64,000 bases of DNA from Nocardia brasiliensis IFM 10847 (GCF_000710915.1 NZ_BAUA01000072.1:1-64000); one strand, 5' to 3'; shown: positions 17,949-29,044, counted from the first letter of the stretch. The notes: generated by a model not told the origin, from the letters alone. Program-made: numbers and translations.

Positions 17949-19505
17949 TCACGTCGCCCTGATGAGATCCGCGCACTTCTCCGCCATGGCCATGACAGTA
18001 ATGTTCGGGTTCACCGCGGGCAATTTCGGCATCGCGGACGCGTCCACCACCCGTAATCGCGATACCCCCTTCACCCGTAGCTCGGGATCGAGCACCGCCA
18101 TCGGGTCCTCCGGCGCGCCCATCCTGGCGGTTGCGGCCGGGTGATAGACCGTGTTGTGCGTGGCGTGGATATAGCTCAGCAGTTCGTCGTCGGTGGTGGC
18201 CTCGGGCCCGGGTGCCAGCTCTCGGGCGATCCACGGCCGCAGCGGCGACTGCTCGGCGATCCTGCGCGCCAACCGGATTCCGGCCAGCATGACCCGTTCG
18301 TCGTGGCCGTCGGGGTCGGTGAAGTAGCGCGGGTCGACCTTCGGCCGGTCCCGGAAATCCCTGGTGCGCAATCGCACCGTGCCGCGCGAGCGGCCCTGGG
18401 TGACGTTGGGTGTCAGGCAGAAGCCGTTGTCGGTGGTCGGATAACCGTGGCGCAGCGTATTCATGTCGAACGGCACGCTGCCGTAGTGCATCATCACGTC
18501 CGGCAGGCGCAAGGTGTCGTCGGTGGTGGCGAAAAGACCTATCTCCCACCACTGGGTCGACGTGTCGACCATCGGCCGTGCCGCCTCCCAGAACACCAGT
18601 CCCTCGACATGGTCGTCGAGGTTGGCGCCCACACCCGGTGCGTCGACCCGCACCGGAATGCCGATCTCGCGCAGATGCTCGGCGGGGCCGATGCCGGAGA
18701 GCAACAACAACTTCGGCGTATCGATGGCCCCAGCCGTGACGACGACCTCACGCCGGGCCGAAACACTGTCGTAGCCGGTACGATCGGGCCGCTGATACCG
18801 CACCCCGGTCGCGTTGCGCGCCTCGTCGAACAGGATCTCGCTGACCCAGCAATCGGTGCGCACCACCAGATTCGGGCGCGAATCCAGCACGGGATGCAAA
18901 TACGCGTGCGATGTCGACATGCGCGTACCGTCTTCCGCCGCGTTGATCTGGAACCATCCCGCGCCGTTGCGCACGGTGGCGCCCCGGTTGAACTGCACGG
19001 TCGGCAAACCCACCATCGCAGCCGCTTCCAGCACCGCCAGCCCGCAGGGGTCCACGGGCGGCACATCCCGCAGCCGCACCGGGCCGGTGCGGCTGTGCTG
19101 CGGGCCGGGGGCGTCGTTGTTCTCCAATCGGGTCACATACGGCAGCACCTCGGCCGAGCTCCAGCCCTTCGCGCCGAGCGCGGCCCACTCGTCCAAACCC
19201 TCTGCGGGTGGCCAGAACGCGATACAGGAGTTGTGCGAGGAACATCCGCCGAGCACCTTCGCGCGGGCGTGCCGCAGAAAACTGTTCCCGCGTTCCTGCG
19301 GCTCGACCAGGTAGTCCCAGTCGTATCCGGAATCCAGCAGATGCATCCACCGGTCGAGTTCGAGGATGGCCCGGTCACCGACATCGGAGGGGCCCGCCTC
19401 CAGCAGGCACACCGACACGTCGGGATCCGCGCTGAGCCGGGCGGCGAGCACGCAGCCCGCGGTACCGCCACCGGCGATCACATAGTCGAACACCGAGTCA
19501 GACAT
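17949..19505 (-). CDS. betA: GMC oxidoreductase, probable choline dehydrogenase
   Basis: 518 residues from ATG at 19505. The FAD-binding motif DYVIAGGGTAGCVLAARLS is at the start. GMC signatures follow: GGCSSHNSCIAF and GAIDTPKLLLLSGIGP, then the active-site region YHPAATARMG near residue 465. The C-terminal VVDASAMPKLPAVNPNITVMA is typical. Choline dehydrogenase oxidises choline to betaine aldehyde. The assignment to choline rests on the neighbours (betaine aldehyde dehydrogenase, betaine demethylase); GMC proteins as a whole use many alcohols. Its start overlaps the permease gene by 8 bases, indicating coupled translation. Confidence 0.82.
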   Translation of the reverse strand: MSDSVFDYVIAGGGTAGCVLAARLSADPDVSVCLLEAGPSDVGDRAILELDRWMHLLDSGYDWDYLVEPQERGNSFLRHARAKVLGGCSSHNSCIAFWPPAEGLDEWAALGAKGWSSAEVLPYVTRLENNDAPGPQHSRTGPVRLRDVPPVDPCGLAVLEAAAMVGLPTVQFNRGATVRNGAGWFQINAAEDGTRMSTSHAYLHPVLDSRPNLVVRTDCWVSEILFDEARNATGVRYQRPDRTGYDSVSARREVVVTAGAIDTPKLLLLSGIGPAEHLREIGIPVRVDAPGVGANLDDHVEGLVFWEAARPMVDTSTQWWEIGLFATTDDTLRLPDVMMHYGSVPFDMNTLRHGYPTTDNGFCLTPNVTQGRSRGTVRLRTRDFRDRPKVDPRYFTDPDGHDERVMLAGIRLARRIAEQSPLRPWIARELAPGPEATTDDELLSYIHATHNTVYHPAATARMGAPEDPMAVLDPELRVKGVSRLRVVDASAMPKLPAVNPNITVMAMAEKCADLIRAT

Positions 19506-21027
19506 CGTTGCGCACCTCCGCGGCGTGTGAAGCGAGTGTTCCGATCCGCTTGCGGCCCTTGATCCCGTACCAGGCGAGCCCGGCCGCGAGGATCGCGCCG
19601 ATATAGACGAACGCACCCCAGGTGTTGTACCAAGGTGTGCCGTAGACGGACTGGCGCGGCCAGGCCAGGTTCAACGCCATGCCGACGCCCCAGACCACGG
19701 CGACGATGTTGACCACCAGGCCCCAGCGTCCCATCGTGAAATACCCGCCCGCGGCAAGCTCTTTCGGCGGCCACTGCCCGCGCAACCGCCGGCTCAGCAT
19801 CGGCCCGGTCACCATCAGGTAGGCCAGATAGATCATGATGATCGCGATCGAGGTCAGCACCGTGAAGATCTTCGGCTGTCCGATGTTGACCACCAGGATC
19901 AACGCGGCCAGCACGCCGATCAAAACCGCGGGGATCACCGGCGTCTGCGTCTTCGGATGCACCCGGGCCAGCTTCTCACCGAACGGCAAGGCGTTGTCCC
20001 GGGCCATCGCGAAGGTCAGCCGGATCGCGGCGGTATGCACGGCCAGCGAGCACACCGTCACCGCGATCACGATGCAGCACAGGAAGATCGTGCCCAGCGG
20101 ACCCCACATCACCTGTTCCACAATGTATTGCAGACCGCCGCTGGAGCTGCCGATCTGCGGATCGGCCAGATCCGGCGCCGCCATCACGGCGAACGCCAGG
20201 ATCGCACCGCCGATCACGAACGAGGCCAGCACCGCCCGCAGAATCGCCTTGGGCGCCGTGCGCCGCGGCTCCACGGTCTCCTCCCCCAGCGAACTCGCGG
20301 TGTCGAAGCCGTACATCACGTACCCCGAGGCGAGCGAGGCCACCAGGAACGCACCGAGGTAACCACCGGCCTCGCCCGCACCATAGCCGTGCGTGGAGAA
20401 GAACACCTGCGGGCCACGAGTGGCGTTGGCCGCCAAGATGATCGCGATCAGCACCGCCGCGATCAGTTCGATGAACACGCCCGCGCTGTTGATCATCGCC
20501 ATCAGCCGCACGCCGAGCGCGTTCACCGTGGTGGTGAACACGATCATGATCGTCCCGAGCAGGACCGCGTTGGTGGCGTAATCGTATTCACCGGTGCCGT
20601 CGCCGATGATCTGGAACCCGCTCCACAGTCGCGGCAGATTCAACTGCAGCGCCAGCACCACCGCGGCCAGTGTCACGATCGAGGCGGTCAGCATCAACCA
20701 GCCCGAGGACCAGCCGACGATTCTGCTGCCGAGTTGCTTGGACCAGTTGTAGACCGACCCGGCGACCGGGTAGCGCGCGGCGAGTTCCATGAAACACAGT
20801 GCGACCGCCAGCTGCCCGACGAAAACGATGGGCCACGACCACAGATACGCCGGACCGGCGCTGCCGAATCCGAAATAGAACAACTGGAAGGTGCCGGTGA
20901 GTATCGAGATATAACTGACGCCCGCCGCGAAGCTGGCGAATTTCCCGATACTTCGATCGAGTGATTCCTTGTATCCGAAATCTTCCATTCCGCTGTCATC
21001 GGACACACTGCGTTCCGTGGCTACCAT
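19498..21027 (-). CDS. APC-family permease, probable choline/betaine uptake
   Basis: 509 residues with about 12 hydrophobic helices. The N-terminal SIGKFASFAAGVSYISILTG and the helix-8 region ASSLGEETVEPRRTAPKAI are typical of amino acid-polyamine-organocation transporters of the amine/GABA type. It likely sits in the plasma membrane and imports a quaternary or secondary amine. Substrate choice (choline or betaine) is inferred from the operon. It overlaps the GMC gene and lies 62 bases after the aldehyde dehydrogenase gene. Confidence 0.85.
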   Translation of the reverse strand: MVATERSVSDDSGMEDFGYKESLDRSIGKFASFAAGVSYISILTGTFQLFYFGFGSAGPAYLWSWPIVFVGQLAVALCFMELAARYPVAGSVYNWSKQLGSRIVGWSSGWLMLTASIVTLAAVVLALQLNLPRLWSGFQIIGDGTGEYDYATNAVLLGTIMIVFTTTVNALGVRLMAMINSAGVFIELIAAVLIAIILAANATRGPQVFFSTHGYGAGEAGGYLGAFLVASLASGYVMYGFDTASSLGEETVEPRRTAPKAILRAVLASFVIGGAILAFAVMAAPDLADPQIGSSSGGLQYIVEQVMWGPLGTIFLCCIVIAVTVCSLAVHTAAIRLTFAMARDNALPFGEKLARVHPKTQTPVIPAVLIGVLAALILVVNIGQPKIFTVLTSIAIIMIYLAYLMVTGPMLSRRLRGQWPPKELAAGGYFTMGRWGLVVNIVAVVWGVGMALNLAWPRQSVYGTPWYNTWGAFVYIGAILAAGLAWYGIKGRKRIGTLASHAAEVRNDV

Positions 21028-21089
21028 TGTCTACCGTGCCTTCCGCGGTTGGCCGTACGGGCTGTCCGGCCGAGATCTACAACTTGTGC

Positions 21090-22571
21090 TCAGACGCCCT
21101 TGAACCACTCCGCCGGCTTCGGTGCCGTGTTGTGCCAGATGTGCTTTGTCTCCTGGTATTCGGCCAGGCCGGTCGGGCCGAGCTCGCGCCCGTTACCGGA
21201 TTTCTTGAAGCCGCCCCATTCCGCGGCGGCGGTGTAATAACCGAAGTCGTTGAGCCACACCGTGCCGTGACGCAACGCGCGCACCACCCGCTCGCCGCGG
21301 GCCGGGTCCGACGTACGCACGCCGGCCGCCAGGCCGTACTCGGTGTCGTTGCCGAGCCGGATCGCCTCGGCTTCGGTGCGGAAGCGTTCCACCGTCAGGA
21401 TCGGGCCGAAGGTCTCCTCCTGCACGATGCGCATCGACCGGTCGCAGTGATCGAAGATCGTCGGCAGGTAGAAGCTGCCCGCCTGCAATGCGGGATCACT
21501 CGGCCGGGCACCACCGGTCACCAGCTTGGCGCCCTCCGAGATACCCAGCGCGACATAGGCTTCCACTTTCTCGCGGTGCTGCTCGGAGACCAGCGGTCCG
21601 GTCTCGCTGGCCGGGTCTAGGCCGGGGCCGACCCGGATCCGCTCGGCCCGGCTCGCCAGCTCGGCGACGAAGTCGTCGGCGATCGTTTCCTCCACGATCA
21701 ACCGGGTGCCCGCCGAGCAGACCTGCCCGGAATGCAGGAACACTCCGGTCAGCACCTGGTCGACCGAGCTCTCCCAGTCGGCGTCGGCGAACACGATGTG
21801 CGGATTCTTGCCGCCGAGTTCCACCGCCACCTTGGTGACGTGCTCGGCGGCGACCTTGCTGATCGTGCGACCGGTCGCGAGACCGCCGGTGAACGAGATG
21901 AAGTCGACGTCGGGAGTGCCGGTCAGCGCGGCACCGAGCACCGCCCCGCTGCCCTGGACCAGGTTCAGCACGCCCGCGGGCACCCCGGCCTCCTCGGCGA
22001 GCCGCGCGAACTCGATCGTGCTCAGCGGGGTGACCTCACTCGGCTTGAGCACCATGGTGCAGCCTGCGGCCAGCGCGGGCGCGACCTTCCACGACATCTG
22101 GAGCAGCGGATAGTTCCACGGCGCGATGAGCACACAGACGCCGATCGGCTCACGCACCACACGGCTGAGCACCGCCGGATCGCCCACGTCGATCAGCCGG
22201 TCGGCCTGTACCGCGATCGCGCTCGCGTAGTAGCGGAACACCGAGATCACATCGTCGATGTCGATCTCGCTCTCCACCAGGGTCTTTCCGGTGTCCGCGG
22301 TCTCCAGCCGGGCCAGCCGGTCCTTGTCGCGGGCCAGGAGATCAGCGATCCGCAGCAGCAGGGCCGCCCGCTCGGCGACCGGCGTCGCAGGCCAGCCGCC
22401 CGCGTCGAAGGTCGCGCGGGCGGCGGCGACGGCCGCCTGCGCGTCGCGCGGGGTGGCCTCGTCCACCGTCGCCACCACCGAGCCGTCGGCCGGATCGATG
22501 ATCTGGCGCACGCCGCCGTCCTCGGCATGCGTCCATCGACCATCGATCAGCAGATCCGGATCACCGTTCAT
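21090..22571 (-). CDS. betB: betaine aldehyde dehydrogenase
   Basis: 493 residues of the NAD(P)-dependent aldehyde dehydrogenase superfamily. The active-site Glu is in VAVELGGKNPHIV and the catalytic Cys in HSGQVCSAGTR; the oxyanion Asn is in LIAPWNYPLLQ. It should oxidise betaine aldehyde to glycine betaine. The specific substrate is inferred from position between choline dehydrogenase and the Rieske betaine demethylase; close homologues act on other aldehydes. It lies 6 bases after the Rieske gene, in one transcript. Confidence 0.88.
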   Translation of the reverse strand: MNGDPDLLIDGRWTHAEDGGVRQIIDPADGSVVATVDEATPRDAQAAVAAARATFDAGGWPATPVAERAALLLRIADLLARDKDRLARLETADTGKTLVESEIDIDDVISVFRYYASAIAVQADRLIDVGDPAVLSRVVREPIGVCVLIAPWNYPLLQMSWKVAPALAAGCTMVLKPSEVTPLSTIEFARLAEEAGVPAGVLNLVQGSGAVLGAALTGTPDVDFISFTGGLATGRTISKVAAEHVTKVAVELGGKNPHIVFADADWESSVDQVLTGVFLHSGQVCSAGTRLIVEETIADDFVAELASRAERIRVGPGLDPASETGPLVSEQHREKVEAYVALGISEGAKLVTGGARPSDPALQAGSFYLPTIFDHCDRSMRIVQEETFGPILTVERFRTEAEAIRLGNDTEYGLAAGVRTSDPARGERVVRALRHGTVWLNDFGYYTAAAEWGGFKKSGNGRELGPTGLAEYQETKHIWHNTAPKPAEWFKGV

Positions 22572-22577
22572 CTCATG

Positions 22578-23729
22578 TCACCTCACGTCACCGATACGAC
22601 AGGACAACCACTCGTGGAACTCCGCGATGTGATGCTCGGCGGGCACGAGCACCCCGCCCTTACGGTAGGCGCGCGAGGACATGGTGGGTTGCGTTCGCTC
22701 GCATGCCGCGAAATCCTGCTCGTTCACCCGGTGGAACAATTCGACGGAGCGGGACACATCTCGTCCCGCGGCGACCACATCCTTGGTGTACAACCAATCG
22801 CATTCGACGATAGTGCGGTCCGCGGACATCGGGAACATTCGGTGGAAAATAATGTGGTCCGGGACCAGATTGACGAACACCGTCGGCCGGATCGTGATGG
22901 CGTAGTAGCGACGGTCCTGTTCGGGGGTAACCCCCGGCAGCCGGTCGAAACCCGGTGAACCGTCGACGGTGAATCCGGCGATATCGGCGCCGAATTCCGC
23001 GCCGTGGCCGACGAACACCTGTGCGGCCAGGCCCTGCGCGAATTCGGGCAGCACCTCGGTGAGTTCCGGATGGATGGTTGCGCAGTGGTAGCACTCCATG
23101 AAGTTCTCCACGATGAGCTTCCAGTTCGCCGCCACGTCGTAGACCACCCGGCGGCCCACCGCCAGCGTCTCGATCTCGTAGGCGTCGATCGCGGCCGGAT
23201 CGCCGAGTCGTTCGGTGACCGCACCCACCACGTCGTGCTCGAACACCGGCGGGTCGTCGGCCAGGCAGACCCACGTGTAGCCGAGCCATTCGCGCAGCGC
23301 GACCGGGATCAGGCCGTAGGCGACCCGGTCGATATCGGCGCCGGTCGCGTCCTTCAGCGCCGCCATGTTCGGCGCGGCCACCAGTTTCCCGTCCAGGCCG
23401 TAGGTCCACGCGTGATACGGGCACTGCAGGTTGCGGCGCACCTGGCCCTGGTCCTCGGTGCACAGCATCGCGCCGCGGTGACGGCAGATGTTCAGGAAGG
23501 CGCGCAGGGCGCCGTCGCGGCCGCGCACGATCAGCACGCTCTCCCGGCCGATCTGCACCCGCTTGAACTGCCCGGCCTGCGCGAGATCCGCGGATCTGAT
23601 GGCACAGAACCACATTCGCTCGAACAGTTGCTCCTGCTCGGCCGCGAAGACACCGTCGTCGACGTACCACTTGCCCCCGAGCGTCGGGATGAGCGCCGGA
23701 GTGGTCACCGGCGGCGGATCGGCCATCAT
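22578..23729 (-). CDS. gbcA: Rieske oxygenase, probable glycine betaine demethylase
   Basis: 383 residues. The Rieske [2Fe-2S] motif is CRHRGAML with QCPYHAWTY (about residues 88-115), and the mononuclear iron site is in [15 protein letters not shown]. Such enzymes (GbcA type) hydroxylate one N-methyl of glycine betaine, which falls off as formaldehyde, leaving dimethylglycine. The start is the ATG at 23729, overlapping the stop of the sarcosine oxidase gene (ATGA). No GbcB-type reductase is adjacent; the Rieske ferredoxin and flavin reductase at 27529-29036 probably supply electrons instead. Confidence 0.87.
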   Translation of the reverse strand: MMADPPPVTTPALIPTLGGKWYVDDGVFAAEQEQLFERMWFCAIRSADLAQAGQFKRVQIGRESVLIVRGRDGALRAFLNICRHRGAMLCTEDQGQVRRNLQCPYHAWTYGLDGKLVAAPNMAALKDATGADIDRVAYGLIPVALREWLGYTWVCLADDPPVFEHDVVGAVTERLGDPAAIDAYEIETLAVGRRVVYDVAANWKLIVENFMECYHCATIHPELTEVLPEFAQGLAAQVFVGHGAEFGADIAGFTVDGSPGFDRLPGVTPEQDRRYYAITIRPTVFVNLVPDHIIFHRMFPMSADRTIVECDWLYTKDVVAAGRDVSRSVELFHRVNEQDFAACERTQPTMSSRAYRKGGVLVPAEHHIAEFHEWLSCRIGDVR

Positions 23730-24883
23730 GTGGTCACCAGCCTTTGCGGGTCGAAAAGCGCGATGGGGTGCGTGGTCGAGCCGTCGATGACCAGATCGGC
23801 CAGCACCTCCCCCACCACGGGAACGAATTTGAAGCCGTGCCCGGAGAAGCCGCAGGCGATGGTGACCCGGGTACCGCGGGGATGCCTGGCGATGACGAAG
23901 TGCTCGTCCGGGGTATTGGAGTACATGCAGGTCGCGGAGTGCACGCACGGGCCGGCCAGCGCAGGCAGCAGCGCGGAGACCCGGGTGCGCATCTCCTCGA
24001 TCTCGTGCGGGTGCACCACCCGGTCGATGGTGTCGGGGGTGCAGACGATGCCTTTGCGGAAAAACGCCGTCTTGACCCCACCCGCCGGGCCGTCGATGGC
24101 GGGGAAACCGTAGATCTGCATGCCGGAGGCGTCCTCGGCGATATAGATCGGCTCACCCTCGAACGCCGCGGTCCCGCCGATCGGATCGAGCCAGTACAGC
24201 ACCTGACGTTCGATGGTGATCGGAATACCGAAGTCCGCCAGCAACTGGGGCGCCCACGCGCCGGGACAGACGACGAGCTGCTCGGCGTGATAAGTGGCGC
24301 GCGCCGTGGTCACCGTGACGCCGGACGCGGTTTCGACCCAACCCAGCACCTCTTCGCCGAATGACAAAGTCGCACCGGCCCGCAACGCCAGATCGATATG
24401 CGCCTGCACCGTCACCTCGGGCCGGGCGAACCCCCCGTTCGCCTCGTACACCGCGATGTCGTCGTCTGCGGGCGTGAAGTTCGGGAACCGCCGCCGGAGC
24501 TGCGCCGCGTCCCAGACCTCGTGCGGCAGTGACCATTCGCGGCTGGCCCGCAGGCTCCCCGCGACCGTGAGACTGTCCGGCGGGCCGAGGTACAGACCGC
24601 CGGTGAGCCGGAACACTTCCCGGTCGGCGTCGGCCGCCAACTTCGCCCAGAGTTCGTAGGAGCGCAGCAGCAGCGGAACGTACGCCGGGTCCTCGAAATA
24701 GGACTGCCGGATGATGCGCGAACCGCCGTGGCTGGAACCGCGATCGTGGGCAGGGCCGAACTTCTCCAGTCCGAGTACCCGTTGCCCGCGGGCCGCCAGG
24801 TGATACGCGGCGGCACTGCCCATGCCGCCGACACCGATCACGATGACGTCGTAACTCTTTGTCGCCGTAGTCATCACGCTCAC
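23726..24883 (-). CDS. solA: monomeric sarcosine oxidase-like flavoenzyme
   Basis: 385 residues. The FAD-binding fold starts at [18 protein letters not shown]; the Cys that binds FAD covalently in this family is in [15 protein letters not shown] (about residue 315), and GFSGHGFKF closes the site. Monomeric sarcosine oxidase oxidises sarcosine to glycine, formaldehyde and hydrogen peroxide; relatives act on N-methyltryptophan. Pathway context favours sarcosine. The start overlaps the dimethylglycine dehydrogenase stop by 4 bases. A catalase for the peroxide is not in the window. Confidence 0.88.
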   Translation of the reverse strand: MSVMTTATKSYDVIVIGVGGMGSAAAYHLAARGQRVLGLEKFGPAHDRGSSHGGSRIIRQSYFEDPAYVPLLLRSYELWAKLAADADREVFRLTGGLYLGPPDSLTVAGSLRASREWSLPHEVWDAAQLRRRFPNFTPADDDIAVYEANGGFARPEVTVQAHIDLALRAGATLSFGEEVLGWVETASGVTVTTARATYHAEQLVVCPGAWAPQLLADFGIPITIERQVLYWLDPIGGTAAFEGEPIYIAEDASGMQIYGFPAIDGPAGGVKTAFFRKGIVCTPDTIDRVVHPHEIEEMRTRVSALLPALAGPCVHSATCMYSNTPDEHFVIARHPRGTRVTIACGFSGHGFKFVPVVGEVLADLVIDGSTTHPIALFDPQRLVTT

Positions 24884-27333
24884 CTCCTGATCCGCGACAT
24901 CTCCGGGTCCACCACCGGTTCGGCGTGCACCGTCGCGGCCCAGCGGGTACCGAGGTACTCGGCCTCGACCGGGTCACCCACGTCCACGGTCGCGGGCAGC
25001 CACGCATAGGCGATGGTGCGTTCGACGGTCGCCGAATAGCCCGCGCTGGTCACGTATCCCGCGCACCCGCCGTCGACGTAGACCGGCTCCTTGCCGAGCA
25101 CCACCGCGGCCGGACTGTCGAAGACGATGCTGCGCAGCACCATCGCCGGAGCGGGCGCGTGTTCCAGTGCGTCCCGGCCGACGAAGTCGCCCTTGGTCAT
25201 CCGCACCGCGAAGTCGAGACCGGCCGCGGCGGGCCGGTGCTCCGCGGTCATGTCGGTGCCCCAACTGCGGTAGCCCTTTTCGATCCGCAGGCTGTTGAAC
25301 GCGATCCGGCCTGCCGCGATCGCCTCGTGTGCGCGGCCCGCCTCCCACAGCAGATCCCAGAGCGCGCTGCCGTATTCGGCGGAGGCATAGATCTCCCAGC
25401 CGAGTTCACCGACGTAGGACACCCGCATCATGGTCACCGGAATCGCGCCGATATAGGTCTGGAGCGCCCGGAAGTACTTGAACGATTCGTGCGCCAGGTC
25501 GCCGGAACACAGAGGCTGCACCAGATCTCGGGCACGTGGTCCCCACACGCCGATACAGCAGGTGCCACCGGTGATGTCGCGTAGCTGGATCGCGCCGTCG
25601 GCGGGCAGGTGGCGGGTGAACCAGTCGAAGTCCATCGGGCCGTTGGCGCCCACCTGGAAACGCTGCGGACCCAACCGAGCCACCGTGAGATCGCTTCGAA
25701 TGCCGCCGGTTTCGTCGAGCAGCAGCGTGTAGGTGACCGAGCCGACGGACTTGTCCAGGTTGTTCGTGGTGAGCCGCTGGAGCAGCTCGAGCGCACCGGT
25801 GCCGGCCACCTCGTACCGGGTCAGCGGCGTCATGTCGAACAGCGCGACCCGCTCCCTGGTCCAGCGGGCCTCGGCGATCGAGATCGGCGACCAGAACCGG
25901 CTCGACCATGCGTCGCGCTCCTGGAAGGGCACACCTTCGTCCCGAAGCCGTTGCGCCAGTCCCGCATTGGCCCCATACCAGGCCGGGCGCTCCCAGCTGC
26001 CGCCCTCGAAGAAGAACGCGCCCAGCTCCTGCTGGCGGGCGTAGAACGGGCTGGTGCGCAAGCCGCGCAACTTCGTCCGGAACTGGTGCGGATGGATGAT
26101 GTCGTAGACCTCGACGAAAGCCTGTGCGCTCGTCTCCAGAATGAACTGGTCGCTGCGCGCGACGTCCTCGAAACGGTAGAGGTCGCATTCGTGCACGTCG
26201 GTGCTCGGCGCGCCCTCGATGATCCATTCCGCCGTCGCCTTCGCCACGCCCGCCGAATGGGTCACCCATACCGCCTCGGCCACCCAGAATCCAGCGAGGT
26301 CGCGGTGCTCACCCATGATCGAGAAACCGTCCGGGGTAAAGGAGAAGATGCCGTTGAACCCCTCCTCGGGCTTCGAATCCCCCAGTGCGGGAAGCAGTTC
26401 CATCGACGCACGCCACGCGGGCGCGAAATCGGGATCGGTGAACGGCAGCATCGAGGGCATGGCCTCGCCCGCGGTCGCCGCGGCCAGGGTGGACATATCC
26501 ACCGGCATCGGCGCGTGACCGTAGTAGCCGATGCCCATCCGGTCACCGTGCTCGCGATAGTAGAGGTCCTGATCCTGATGCCGCAGGATCGGCAAGGGGG
26601 CCGTACCCCGTGCGCCCGCGCGCTCGGCCAGGGTCGCCAGGCTCCCGGTCTTGGCGTACTGGTGCGCCATCGGCACCAGCGGTACGACCAGGCCGACCTG
26701 CTTCGCCAGCTCCGCACCCCAGAATCCCGCGGCGCACACGACGATATCGGCGGGAATGGTCCCCTCGGCGGTGACGACGCCGACCACTCGGCCGTCGCGC
26801 TCGGCGATGCCGAGCACCTCTTGGTCGGGCAGGAAGCGCGCACCGCGTGCGGTCGCGGACCTCGCCTGGGCTTCCACCGCGCGCACCGCGTTCGCCAAAC
26901 CGTCTGTCGGAGTGTGGAATCCGCCGTAAATGCGGTCTCCGTCGAGCAACGGATAGAGCCGGACACATTCCTCGGCGCTCAGCAAACGCGCTTCGATACC
27001 CCACGATTGGGCCCAGCCCGCCTTGCGGTGCAGGTCTTGCCAGCGTTGCGGCGTGGTCGCGACCTCGAGCCCGCCGACCGGATCGAACGCCGGACCGGCC
27101 GGGTGATCGAGTCCGCGGAATTTCTCGGTGGTGTAGCGGGCGAACTCGGTCATCGTTTTCGACGGATTGGTCTGGAACACCAAACCCGGTGCGTGCGAAG
27201 TGGATCCGCCGGTGACGAACAGTGGTCCGCGATCGAGCACAGTGATATCGGCCCAACCTCGTGCGGTCATTTCATCGGCCAGCGATGCCCCGACGATCCC
27301 GGCTCCGATGACGACAACTTTCCGGTGAGCCAA
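24880..27333 (-). CDS. dimethylglycine/sarcosine dehydrogenase-like flavoprotein
   Basis: 817 residues. Residues 1-370 form a D-amino-acid-oxidase-type FAD domain ([17 protein letters not shown]), followed by an FAO_M linker domain, then a GcvT-like folate-binding domain (about 435-700) and a GcvT C-terminal barrel. This layout is that of dimethylglycine dehydrogenase and its relatives, which remove one N-methyl and can pass it to tetrahydrofolate as methylene-THF. It probably converts dimethylglycine to sarcosine. It is the first gene of the minus-strand operon, and the operator at 27345-27366 overlaps its promoter region. Confidence 0.9.
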   Translation of the reverse strand: MAHRKVVVIGAGIVGASLADEMTARGWADITVLDRGPLFVTGGSTSHAPGLVFQTNPSKTMTEFARYTTEKFRGLDHPAGPAFDPVGGLEVATTPQRWQDLHRKAGWAQSWGIEARLLSAEECVRLYPLLDGDRIYGGFHTPTDGLANAVRAVEAQARSATARGARFLPDQEVLGIAERDGRVVGVVTAEGTIPADIVVCAAGFWGAELAKQVGLVVPLVPMAHQYAKTGSLATLAERAGARGTAPLPILRHQDQDLYYREHGDRMGIGYYGHAPMPVDMSTLAAATAGEAMPSMLPFTDPDFAPAWRASMELLPALGDSKPEEGFNGIFSFTPDGFSIMGEHRDLAGFWVAEAVWVTHSAGVAKATAEWIIEGAPSTDVHECDLYRFEDVARSDQFILETSAQAFVEVYDIIHPHQFRTKLRGLRTSPFYARQQELGAFFFEGGSWERPAWYGANAGLAQRLRDEGVPFQERDAWSSRFWSPISIAEARWTRERVALFDMTPLTRYEVAGTGALELLQRLTTNNLDKSVGSVTYTLLLDETGGIRSDLTVARLGPQRFQVGANGPMDFDWFTRHLPADGAIQLRDITGGTCCIGVWGPRARDLVQPLCSGDLAHESFKYFRALQTYIGAIPVTMMRVSYVGELGWEIYASAEYGSALWDLLWEAGRAHEAIAAGRIAFNSLRIEKGYRSWGTDMTAEHRPAAAGLDFAVRMTKGDFVGRDALEHAPAPAMVLRSIVFDSPAAVVLGKEPVYVDGGCAGYVTSAGYSATVERTIAYAWLPATVDVGDPVEAEYLGTRWAATVHAEPVVDPEMSRIRR

Positions 27334-27344
27334 AGGGTGCCTCC

Positions 27345-27366
27345 GTTGTTGCTAGTAGCGCAACGA
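27345..27366. promoter_or_regulatory. palindromic operator, probable IclR-family site 2
   Basis: GTTGTTGC, 7 bases (TAGTAGC), then GCAACGA. The core is the same as site 1 with the same 7-base spacer, and the right arm deviates by one base. It lies 12 bases upstream of the dimethylglycine dehydrogenase start, where a bound repressor would block the big minus-strand operon. A further half site, GCAACAAA, follows at 27378. Confidence 0.65.
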
Positions 27367-27497
27367 ATTCGTATTACGCAACAAATAGTCCGCCTTGCAC
27401 CGCGTGCTGTCAACCGCTGGAAACCGGCCGTTCACCGGGCGATTCCGGGGTTGACGCCTTCGCGTCACCGATGCACACTGTTGCGTATTGCGATTTC

Positions 27498-27516
27498 TGT
27501 TGCGCTCTAAGCAACT
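27498..27516. promoter_or_regulatory. palindromic operator, probable IclR-family site 3
   Basis: TGTTGC, 7 bases (GCTCTAA), GCAACT. Same core and spacer as sites 1 and 2. It ends 13 bases before the ferredoxin ATG. An additional TGTTGC half site is at 27479. Together sites 2 and 3 flank the divergent promoter region of the choline island. Confidence 0.65.
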
Positions 27517-27528
27517 CATGGAGGGTTT

Positions 27529-27876
27529 ATGGAATCCCTTGCCAACCACGCCGCGACCTCCGGGACCGAACTGTTCGTCGCACACCTGACCGACCTGCCG
27601 GTCGGCGAGGCCGCCACCGTGCACCCCGACGGCGGCGCGCCGATCGCGGTATTCCACACCGAGAGTGGGCTTTTCGCGATCGATGACACCTGCACCCACC
27701 AGGATGCGTCACTGGCCGACGGCTGGGTGGAGAATTGCACGGTCGAATGCCCGCTGCACGAGTCGTGTTTCGACCTGCGCACCGGACAGGTCTCGGGGCC
27801 GCCCGCCAAAATCGGTGTGCGCACCTACGCCGTGCGGGTGCTCGACGGTGCTGTCGTGGTCGCGGTCCAGCCATGA
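27529..27876 (+). CDS. Rieske-type ferredoxin
   Basis: 115 residues. A single Rieske [2Fe-2S] domain with CTHQDASL and CPLHESCFDLRTG supplies the two Cys and two His ligands (about residues 64-88). It is the soluble electron carrier expected for a Rieske oxygenase, here the betaine demethylase on the other strand. GGAGGG precedes the ATG. Its stop overlaps the start of the reductase gene (ATGA), so both are made together. Confidence 0.9.
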   Translation: MESLANHAATSGTELFVAHLTDLPVGEAATVHPDGGAPIAVFHTESGLFAIDDTCTHQDASLADGWVENCTVECPLHESCFDLRTGQVSGPPAKIGVRTYAVRVLDGAVVVAVQP

Positions 27877-29036
27877 GTGTCGTCGTCATCGGTGCGTCGC
27901 TGGCCGGGTTCTCGCTGGTTCGCGAGTTGCGCGCGCGCGGCTACGGCGAATCGATCACCGTGGTCGGCGACGAAGTGCACGCCCCGTACGACCGCCCGCC
28001 GTTGTCGAAGGAATTCCTGCGCGACGAGGTCGATCTCGCCCTCGGCGCGATCGGTGACGATCCGGGAACCCGCTGGATCCTGGGTCACCGAGCGGTCGAA
28101 ATCAATCGGGCCACAGCCGGTCCCGGTGTCACACTGGACGACGGGACAGTGGTCACCGGTCGTTCGCTCGTGCTCGCTACCGGTGCCCGTGCCCGTCCAT
28201 TGCCCGGCGCGCCGGCGCTCGACGGAATCCACACGCTGCGCACCGTCGACGACGCGCGCGCGATCCGGGCTTCGCTGCGCGCCGCCCGCGCCGTCGTCAT
28301 CGTCGGAGCAGGTCTGATCGGCTCTGAAATCGCTTCGACCGCAGCGGCTCTCGGTGTGCAGGTGACCGTGGTGGAGCTGGCGGCCGCACCGCTGGCGGGC
28401 GTATTCGGTCCGCTGCTCGGCGCGCTGTGCGCCGACCTGCACGCAGCCAACGGGGTGCACCTGCGCACCGGCGTCGCCGTCGCGGAATTCCGTGGCCGCG
28501 GCCGGGTCGAGGCCGTGCGGCTCACCGACGGCACCGTGATGCCCGCCGATACCGTGATCGTCGGCATCGGCGCGACACCCAATACCGAGTGGGCCCAGCA
28601 TTCCGGGCTGCGGATCGACAACGGGTTCCTGACCGATTCACGGTGCCGTACTTCGATTCCCGGCATCTATGCCATCGGCGACTGTGCTCGCGCCTACCAC
28701 GACGCGCTGGGCGGGCACCATCGTAGCGAGCACTGGTCCAACGCCACCGCCCAAGCGCGGATCGCGGCCGCCGCCGTGCTCGGCGCACCCGCCGACCGTG
28801 CGCCGACCGCCTATTTCTGGTCGAAGCAGTACGGCCACATGATCCAGTTCGCGGGCGAGCACCGTGCGGGCGATACGCTCCGGTTCCTCGACGGCGACCC
28901 GTCGGCTCCCTCGTGCACCGCGCTCTACGAACGCGACGGCGAACCGGTTGCCGTGTTCGCGATCGACAACGCCCGCCTGTTCACCCGCTACCGCAAACAG
29001 ATCGAGCGACGGCCCGCGGCCGTCGCCGCCCCGTAG
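27873..29036 (+). CDS. ferredoxin reductase (FAD, NADH-dependent)
   Basis: 387 residues. FAD is bound through [13 protein letters not shown] at the N-terminus, NAD through [15 protein letters not shown] (about residue 145), and a reductase C-terminal domain spans about 310-385 with [15 protein letters not shown]. It passes electrons from NADH to the ferredoxin encoded just upstream. It completes an electron chain NADH to reductase to ferredoxin to the Rieske betaine demethylase. Confidence 0.9.
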   Translation: MSVVVIGASLAGFSLVRELRARGYGESITVVGDEVHAPYDRPPLSKEFLRDEVDLALGAIGDDPGTRWILGHRAVEINRATAGPGVTLDDGTVVTGRSLVLATGARARPLPGAPALDGIHTLRTVDDARAIRASLRAARAVVIVGAGLIGSEIASTAAALGVQVTVVELAAAPLAGVFGPLLGALCADLHAANGVHLRTGVAVAEFRGRGRVEAVRLTDGTVMPADTVIVGIGATPNTEWAQHSGLRIDNGFLTDSRCRTSIPGIYAIGDCARAYHDALGGHHRSEHWSNATAQARIAAAAVLGAPADRAPTAYFWSKQYGHMIQFAGEHRAGDTLRFLDGDPSAPSCTALYERDGEPVAVFAIDNARLFTRYRKQIERRPAAVAAP

Positions 29037-29044
29037 GAGGATTC

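Noticed and set aside
18141..19562. 473-codon plus-strand frame opposite the GMC gene
   Set aside because: Low-complexity sequence without motifs; the GMC frame on the minus strand is clearly the gene.
25609..27510. 633-codon plus-strand frame opposite the dimethylglycine dehydrogenase gene
   Set aside because: Antisense shadow; no ribosome site and no motif.
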